Of a DNA stretch of 64,000 nt, positions 57,866 to 64,000 are shown piece by piece (the stretch's first letter is position 1; each line of letters begins with the position of its first letter). Both the position numbers and the translations under genes were made by a program. The stretch spans positions 67,436,634-67,500,633 of the forward strand of contig NC_077239.1 in the NCBI RefSeq assembly GCF_947179165.1, given 5' to 3'. The notes under the pieces were generated by a model. The model had not been told where the DNA came from and did no database searches. It saw only the letters and a list, made by a program, of their open reading frames with translations. The stretch is from Solanum dulcamara (Eukaryota > Streptophyta > Magnoliopsida > Solanales > Solanaceae).

Positions 57866-58130
57866 TAATGAATTTTGAAAGGAAAAAAAATTAAGATTCA
57901 AAATGGGGAGTAAATAGAGGTGGGTGTAAAGAATAAGAGGGTAGGTGGGTGTGAAAAAGAAAGGATGTGGGGTGGAGTGATTTTTTTTTTAATTTTTTTT
58001 TACTTTAATGGGTTTTGAAAGAAAAAAAATCAAGATTCAAAATGGGAGTAAATGGAGGTTGGTGTGAAGAAGAAGAGAGTAGGTGGTGTGAAGAAGAAAG
58101 GATGTGGGTACCAGTGATTTTATTTTTTAA
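57866..58130. repeat. Two tandem copies of a 130 bp purine-rich unit
   Basis: Both units start with TTTTGAAAG and an A run, then AAGATTCAAAATGGG, AGTAAATGGAGGT-type and AAGAAAGGATGTGGG blocks (57866-57998 and 58004-58130). They lie inside the Mutator-like element next to its minisatellite. Confidence 0.75.
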
Positions 58131-59425
58131 TTTTTGTTTTTACTTTACAGAATCTAACGCGCTTTTTTTTCTTTTTTTTGCCACGTCAGTTGTAGGGGGT
58201 AATAGTTTCACTTTTAGGTAGTTTAGGTGTGTAATAGGTCGGCATGATAGTTTAATTATGTAACTGACTTTTCGATACAACTTTAGAGAGGAATTTATGT
58301 CTTTTCCCTATATGACTTTGACATACTACTTGTATTGATTTGTCTCGCGTGTATTGAAAACTCTTTTTAAAGAAAGAAAAAAATGATGAGATTTAGGCTT
58401 TTAGTTGCAGAATAAATAGGAAGGATTTAAGGAAAACCAGTGATATCTTATTTATGGAAATTCATAGTTGATGAGCTCGAGGTATGATTTTGGTCGGCCC
58501 TTTTATTGACTTTGGGCTACACTTTATTAGATTTGATAAGCTCGAGGTGTGAATTCCAAGCAGCCCATTGATACATATTTTGGGTTATTATTTCGTTGTT
58601 GATGAGCTCGAGGTATGATTCCAGGCGCCCCATTATTTGATGAGCTTGAGGGTTATTCCCGGAGCTTCATGATACATTTGGAGAATATTGAACCTTAACT
58701 ACGAGTTACAATTGTGCATTTTTCCAATATTTTATCTGTTGAGATTATTGATGTGATTACATGATTAATTGGACTCACTTGATTACCGTGCAATTATTCT
58801 TGTGCCCTCGTTTCTCTTATTTGTATTTATGCTCCTCTCTTATTGTTACTAGTATCATCATACTACTTATTATATATTTACTCTTTCTGAGCTCGGTCGG
58901 CCTATGATTCCTATTGAGTACTCTATGTTTTGATACTCATACTGCACTTCTGCATCTTTTTGATGCAGCTCCTAGTTTGAGCCACCCCCCAGCACGCGCC
59001 TTATTATCCTTAGCGGTGCCAGATACGGATTGTGGTGGGCTCCCGGCATTTAGATACTTGCTACTTTCTCTCTTTTGTATTGACATACACTTGTACTTTG
59101 GATAGTTAGATATGTATTGTATATATACATTGTCAGCTTTTGTACTTAGTAGTTCATGTATAGGTAACACCAAGTCCGGGATTGGTCTAGTGTTAGTTCT
59201 TCATTTATTTTGGTCACTATCGGGCCTTTTATATATTTTGTATCGTATTTATATATCTTTACCCTGGACTGACTTTTCTTTTGTTATATTCTTCTTGTGC
59301 TTCTATTTCCTTATGTTATTAATTATTTAATTAGATTGAAATTTGACTTCCGTTTGACTTGGTTTTGGCTTGCCTACTCGGGGGTTATAGTAGGCATCAT
59401 CATGGCCCAGATTTGGGTCGTGACA

Positions 59426-59885
59426 TGCATAAGCTTGAAATATGAAAATTCAAGTCTTTGGATTGGCGTTCTCATTAGGGGAAGTTAATACGTAATGTAC
59501 TCTGTTTTCCTCACACGGTTTTGTCCCATTGAGTTTTTCTTATAGATATGTGTACTATTTTTCCTTCACTAGAATTTTTTCCACTAGGTTTTCTTTAGTA
59601 AGGTTTTAACAAGGCACGTAATCTATCAAATAGACTATGTGTATGTCTATTATAAATATATTTGTATTATAGTGTATGTTTATTATGTGGATTCTTTTTG
59701 GGATAAGTTAAGAATCTTACTTAGCGGCCAAGTTAGTTTTTCCTTATAAATAAAGGGAATTTTGTTCATTATAATTGATAAGTGAATATCCCTCAATCTC
59801 TAATACTCAAAAGAAATAAGAAGGCTTCTCTCTTCACCCTACTTTCTTCTTATTGTTTTCTCTAGTTTTATAACAAGTGTGTATA
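59426..59885 (+). mobile_element. Degenerate Copia element: 3' end and 3' LTR
   Basis: This is the continuation of the Copia element broken at 43524. The typical Copia tail with GTAATGTACTCTGTTTTCC, CACACGGTTTTGTCCCA and GAGTTTTTCTTATAG is followed by the LTR (about 59650-59885), homologous to 40690-40922. It ends TTATAACA. Confidence 0.7.
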
Positions 59886-59899
59886 TATACTTCCACAAC

Positions 59900-60187
59900 A
59901 ATAGTTGAATATCTCCCTGCTAAAATTTTCATTCAATTTATTTTTAAAATTAACTAAATAGTCGTTCTACTAATGCACCTATAATTTGCTTCTTAGAATC
60001 CTATCTTTTCGAATGCATATTAGTATAAGAGTTGGATATGATTATGAAAAGCGTTAGTATTATTGATACAATGTGTAATATTTATACATGTACAAGTATA
60101 GAAGAGAAAGGAGTTTGTTGAACACAAGAGACCTAAATATAAAAGGAACTAACTATGTACTAGGATTGTACACTCAATATACCAACA
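59900..60187 (-). mobile_element. LTR of a minus-strand Copia element
   Basis: On the minus strand an LTR start TGTTGGTATATTGAGTG at 60187 lies just downstream of the RNase H tail (…HDKDKDAKS). The remaining 250-300 bp down to about 59900 are non-coding AT-rich sequence. The outer end is not precisely defined. Confidence 0.45.
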
Positions 60188-60189
60188 TA

Positions 60190-60855
60190 TTAGGACTTTG
60201 CATCCTTATCCTTATCATGCCCCCTCAATATTTGCTCAATTTGCTTGAGACCAATGTTGCTAACAAAGTTGATAAAGGACCTTCTGGGAAGTGCTTTAAT
60301 TAACGCATCTGCTAGTTTAGCTCCAATTGGAATATGATGAACATAAATTTTCCTACTTTCCACTTGGTCACAGATAAAATGAAAGTCAATTGTGACATGT
60401 TTCATTCGACTTTGAAAGACTGCATTACGACACAGGTAAGTGACATCCATGTTATCAAAAAAAACCTTAGGAGGACAAGGAAACTTGACCCGAAGGTCTT
60501 GCTGTAGGTTTGTTAGCCAGTTTAGCTTAGCTACAACACTTGTCATAGCCCTGTATTTCGCTTCTGTGGAAGATATCGCAACATTATGTTGCTTGTTGGA
60601 GCCCCAACTAATTGGATTCTTTCCAAGAAAAATAACATATGCTAAAGTGGAGTGTCTAGTATCAGGAATACCACCCCAATCTGCATCTGAGTAGGAGAGT
60701 AACGGAGAAGAGCTACTATGTTTAAAGTGAAGACCAAAGGTTATATTTCCTTTTAGATAACGAAGAAGCCTCTTTGTTGCTTGTCAATGTTTAGTTGATG
60801 GAGAGTATTGGAATTGAGCGAGCTTATTTACTACAAAGCATATATCAGGCTATCT
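60190..60855 (-). pseudogene. Copia RNase H, minus strand
   Basis: The minus strand reads LLSYSDADWGGIPDTRHSTL and SWGSNKQHNVAISSTEAEYR, then AMTSVVAKLNWLTNLQQDL. It continues VFFDNMDVTYLCRNAVFQSR, MKHVTIDFHFICDQV and ADALIKALPRRSF. The DADW, SSTEAEY and D-N motifs of Copia RNase H are all present. The tail has ADALIKALP where ADIFTKALP is usual. A frame shift occurs near 60440-60546. Confidence 0.9.
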
Positions 60856-61430
60856 GAAGGTGGATTATTGCAATGAGCCAATGACCTGCCTAGAAAGTGT
60901 AGCATTTGCTAAAGGATAACCGACATTCAAGGATAAAATGTCACTTGTGCACAGAGGAGTGCTCACACTATTTGCCTCCAGCATATTGAACTTGTTGAGT
61001 ATGTCCGCAATGAAGCTACTTTGTGTGAGAGTTAATCCATGAGCATGTTGTATAACTTCAACACCTAGAAAAAAATGTAAAGGACCAAGGTCTTTAATCA
61101 AAAATCTATCACCCAACAGCCTAATTGTTGCTCGAACATATGAGTTATTAGAGCCTGTAACAACAATGTCATCAATATAGATCATAAAAATAATTAGAGA
61201 ATTAGGAGACCATTTGATGAATAAGGAATCATTAGATTTGGAACAAGAAAAGCCACATGATAAGAGAAAATCCTTGATTTCAATATACCATACTCGTAGT
61301 GTCTAGCGAAGTCCATAGATAGATTTGTGTAGTTTACACACATGATTTGGAAATCAGAAATATACAAAGTCAAATGGTTGTTTGTAACGATCAGAACAGT
61401 CATTACTTAAGAAGGTCAAAATTTTGTAAA
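60856..61430 (-). pseudogene. Copia reverse transcriptase C-terminal part, minus strand
   Basis: The frame at 61185-60865 has MIYIDDIVVTGSNNSYV with the Copia YxDD motif (YIDD), then LGDRFLIKDLGPLHFFLGVE, GLTLTQSSFIADILNKFNML and PLANATLSRQVIGSLQ. Upstream, in another frame, KSRIFSYHVAFLVPNLMIPY and NGLLIL match the segment before the catalytic loop. Nothing of the element is seen beyond 61430, so the 5' two thirds are missing. Confidence 0.88.
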
Positions 61431-62690
61431 ACTTAAGCTATGTGGACCCGCATTATCCTGCCAGAGAGGGCATATTTTCGCTACGGCATTGACGCCCCAA
61501 CGGTATGGGAGCTGCCAGAGTGGGCTAGTCGGGGACAAAATTTAATATGGACAAAGTTTTATTTTCCCCTCTTTTCCCTAAGTGCCAAAATAAGGGAGGG
61601 TCAACCGAGAAACCCTCAAAAGGCTTCTTTAGGCTTGGGAAGGAGATTTTTAAAGCAAGGTAGGTTGCAACTGGAAACATTCAGGCCTACTTCCACCGTC
61701 TCGTTGTCCAGAAGCTAGGATTGTAGCGACAATACCTCTCTACAATTGCTTGGCGCCCAAGTAGACTAGATTTTCTTAATTAAGTAGCTTTAAAATTGTG
61801 CACATCACTTAATATAATGGTAACTGACTAGAGATTTCATATTTAGGCATTTGGGCAAGGAGTATGGGCAGTTGCATGAGTAGCCTTAGTTGTTAAATCT
61901 GATGTATACTATGTGACAAAGAATTGTCACTTGATTTAGTGGTGGGTGATGGTTGTTTTCGCCATCTATGTTATTAATTCATGTTGACTTCCCCACTGAA
62001 TGTATAACTGTACGAGAATTGGGGAAGCAGTAACGAACCTAACAAAATAACTAAATGTGAGAAATTGTATACTATGAACCTGGTAATTGGTTATATAACT
62101 ACATGAGACTGTTCGTTGTAATTGTGATTGTGATAAAGTGGTGGGGTGACTAGGTTCTACCTTGTGAAGAGTGTTTGATATAGAATGGTTGGTAAAGCCT
62201 TGTGCATAGAGGAAAGTGGGTTAAGGTTCTTATTGTTAACACATAGGCTTGTGAGGGTAGAAGGCTAGCATAATAGACTTAGTGGCAATGCGTGTTTTGA
62301 GAACTCCTCTATGTGATAGACGGCTAGGCCTTGATCTGTATCAGAGTTGGTAGAGGACCAAACTAGTAGGGACAAGTGTTAGGCTTGAAGAACATTGGGA
62401 GGTTATTGGGAGATGTAAGAGTGGTGCATGAAGGATTTGTGGTGTATTTCTTAAGAGCATGTTCCATCTTGTTGATTTCTTTATATTATGTAGTGGGTAT
62501 CGGGTTGACCGATAATGCCTATTAGTATATATTGTCTGTGCTAATACTACTCTTACTATGTCACTTGGCATAGTCCGACTCTTGCTATGTTACTTGACAT
62601 AGTCCGATTGCAGGGTTAAAGATATTTCATAAGTGAAGACGAAGACAGTCTCGAACAGCTTCAACTCTTCTTTCTGTGTAGTGGGAGCCG
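61431..62690. other. Decayed LTR-like sequence, unassigned
   Basis: No coding frame has recognisable domains. Composition and phrases such as GACATAGTCCGATTGCAGGG and ACTTGACATAGTCCGATTG resemble the U3/R part of old Gypsy LTRs. A TGGGAGCTGCCAGAGTGGGC block near 61509 is not shared with other parts of the window. It could be one or two old LTRs. Confidence 0.35.
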
Positions 62691-62966
62691 TGTCATGGTT
62701 AAGGATGGCAATTTCAACCTGTTTAAGTAAAATGAATTCAGTTAGCCCATATTTATTTAAATGGATCACTCATATTTTTTAAATGGATAAATATGGATTG
62801 ATCTATTTCAAAAGTTCATACAAATATGGACAAAGTGGGTAAAATATGGATATCTATATAAAACCTTAGCTCACCCAATTATAATAAAAAATTTTAATTG
62901 CACTAAAAATCATTTTTATTTCTTTTTTAAAAAGAAAATTGAGGTGGGGGGGTGGGGGTAGGGTGG
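62691..62966. other. AT-rich spacer ending in a G-rich tract
   Basis: AT-rich DNA with short direct repeats (TTTTTTAAATGGATAAATATGG and relatives) precedes a G-rich run at 62941-62966 (GGGGGGG-T-GGGGG-TA-GGG). No gene is visible. Confidence 0.4.
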
Positions 62967-64000
62967 TGTCACTCCCCGAGAGGGTACCCTAGACGTGACC
63001 GGCACCCGAAGGCTATTTCTGACCTCCAAGAGAACCACCTAGTCCAGTCACACATTCATTCAATCACATTCTCTTAGCAAACACTCAATTAATGAAATAT
63101 CATTCACGATATAGGGCCGAAGGCCAAACATTTCAAGCCATCAAACGCAATATAACAAGACTCCTCAAATAACAGTTCAACCTCCCCACACTCCAGTCTA
63201 TGAAGCCTCTACCAAAGTCTAAGAGGTGCCAATGACAAGTCCATGGCTACCAATAATCAAAATAAAGGAAATGACAACAAAACTATACAAGAAGGCTCAA
63301 CATCCTCCGGAGACTAGGAGGGCTCACCGACTAGCTGAGAACGAATGTGGATCTTCAATTGAGCGTCGGTCGATGATCTCTAGTACCTGTCTCTGCATTA
63401 TGAAATGATGCAGGCCAAATTGAGTCAGTACATGGAATGTACGAGTATGTAAAATGGCCGGATGAAAAAAACATCAAGAAAACATCAATCATCAACTCAG
63501 GATCTCAACTCCTGCATATGTACACGGCATCTCACTCAAGAGTCCTAAGTCTACAAGAAGTATTCTAGATTGAACCAAATTTCATGCCACCCAACTCAAC
63601 TGACTCGGAGTACTAGCAAGACCTAAATGGGAGTTTCTCTTATCCGACAACCATCACTTATGAGCCAGTGATAGTACAACAATCAAACGTCGTTGCCACG
63701 TCCGTTCATACCTTTCCAGGGCATAAACGCCTCCCTAATCATGGATACCATCGATTAGTCAAGTCCTATCATGTCAGGACAATAAATGGGAAATATACGA
63801 CTTTAACGGTTCGATCCCATGGGAAGCATCCAACTTTAATGGTTCCATCCCTTCCTACGTTGGCGGCGTAGTTTCTAGGGTTCGAGTATGGACTATACTC
63901 TTACCCGCTTCGGTGATCGATACTCCTCCCATGACTCTATGCTCATAAGACTCCCTCTAGTCATCTCAAATAAGCCCTCACGGCTGGTTTCATGTGGGAC
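62967..64000 (-). mobile_element. LTR F of the D/E family, runs off the window
   Basis: It starts TGTCACTCCCCGAGAGGG. Its reverse complement is collinear with the 3' 1.4 kb of LTR E (47340-48773), for example TGAGCCAGTGATAGTACAAC against GTTGTACTATCACCAGCTCA. F and E are inverted relative to each other. Whether it is a solo LTR or part of a full element cannot be told. Confidence 0.8.

Larger units (their letters stand above)
56949..58317. mobile_element. Mutator-like non-autonomous element with 9 bp duplication
   Basis: TATATGATT (56949-56957) and TATATGACT (58309-58317) flank a 1351 bp insert and differ by one base. The undisturbed 5' LTR reads ATATATGACTTTGA at the equivalent site (about 50144), which confirms the insertion. 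The ends form long inverted repeats of about 110 bp, beginning GGAAAAAGGCATAAATTCC and, reversed on the right, GGGAAAAGACATAAATTCC. The interior has minisatellite and a 130 bp tandem duplication and no transposase. Confidence 0.85.
56308..59425 (+). mobile_element. Element C: 3' LTR (interrupted by a Mutator-like element)
   Basis: It starts TGTAATAACCTCCAAGG and ends GGGTCGTGACA, followed by the flank TGCAT. Without the 1.36 kb insertion it is about 1.76 kb, some 300 bp shorter than the 5' LTR through a deletion near 56540-56650. The block GAGCTCGGTCGGCCTATGAT and the region around the TATA-like TGTATATATACATTG are shared by both LTRs. Confidence 0.85.

Overview
The window is nuclear DNA from a flowering plant, most likely a member of the nightshade family (Solanaceae). 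The reasons are one intron-rich plant gene, a fragment that reads like the TS SINE known from tobacco and its relatives, an Au-type SINE fragment, and large amounts of Ty3/Gypsy DNA with long LTRs starting TGTAATGACC-like and ending GTGACA. Nothing bacterial, viral, organellar or CRISPR-like was seen.

Only one host gene is supported. It is a six-exon minus-strand gene at 1418-8591 whose 144-residue predicted product matches the plant EAF6/MEAF6 subunit of the NuA4 histone acetyltransferase complex. All splice sites are GT-AG and the frame is open throughout. Its 5.2 kb third intron holds a 3.6 kb degenerate hAT transposon with an 8 bp target duplication, and also a TS-type SINE. The transposon itself carries a fragment of an Au SINE. 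A long-TIR MITE (6-787) lies downstream of the gene.

From about 8.86 kb to the right edge almost everything is transposon debris. In order: a LINE scrap; a plus-strand Gypsy LTR fragment (8990-11400); minus-strand Gypsy element A (11830-15794, integrase part missing); another minus-strand LTR (15795-17440); the internal part of a non-coding Gypsy derivative H (17990-20148 and 28195-28877), interrupted by minus-strand Gypsy element B with two LTRs (20149-28194); a further H copy with two LTRs (28878-37373); an inverted LTR fragment, an integrase tail and a 3' LTR of element G (37374-40680).

The stretch 40.69-59.89 kb is a nested stack. A degenerate Copia element was hit by Gypsy element C (43524-59425, flanks TGCAC/TGCAT). 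C's 5' LTR was hit by solo LTR D (43912-49582, minus strand, duplication TTCCA). D was hit by solo LTR E (45310-48773, plus strand, duplication CTATG). C's 3' LTR carries a 1.35 kb Mutator-like TIR element full of minisatellite. To the right lie the 3' half of a minus-strand Copia element (about 59.9-61.43 kb), a decayed LTR-like region, and an LTR of the D/E family (62967 onward) that leaves the window.

All retroelement reading frames have stops or frameshifts, so the elements look inactive. I found no previously undescribed biological system. The most informative signals are the transposon-loaded EAF6 intron, the dated nesting order, the shared-LTR (tandem) arrangements of H and B, and the loss of the primer binding site in H.
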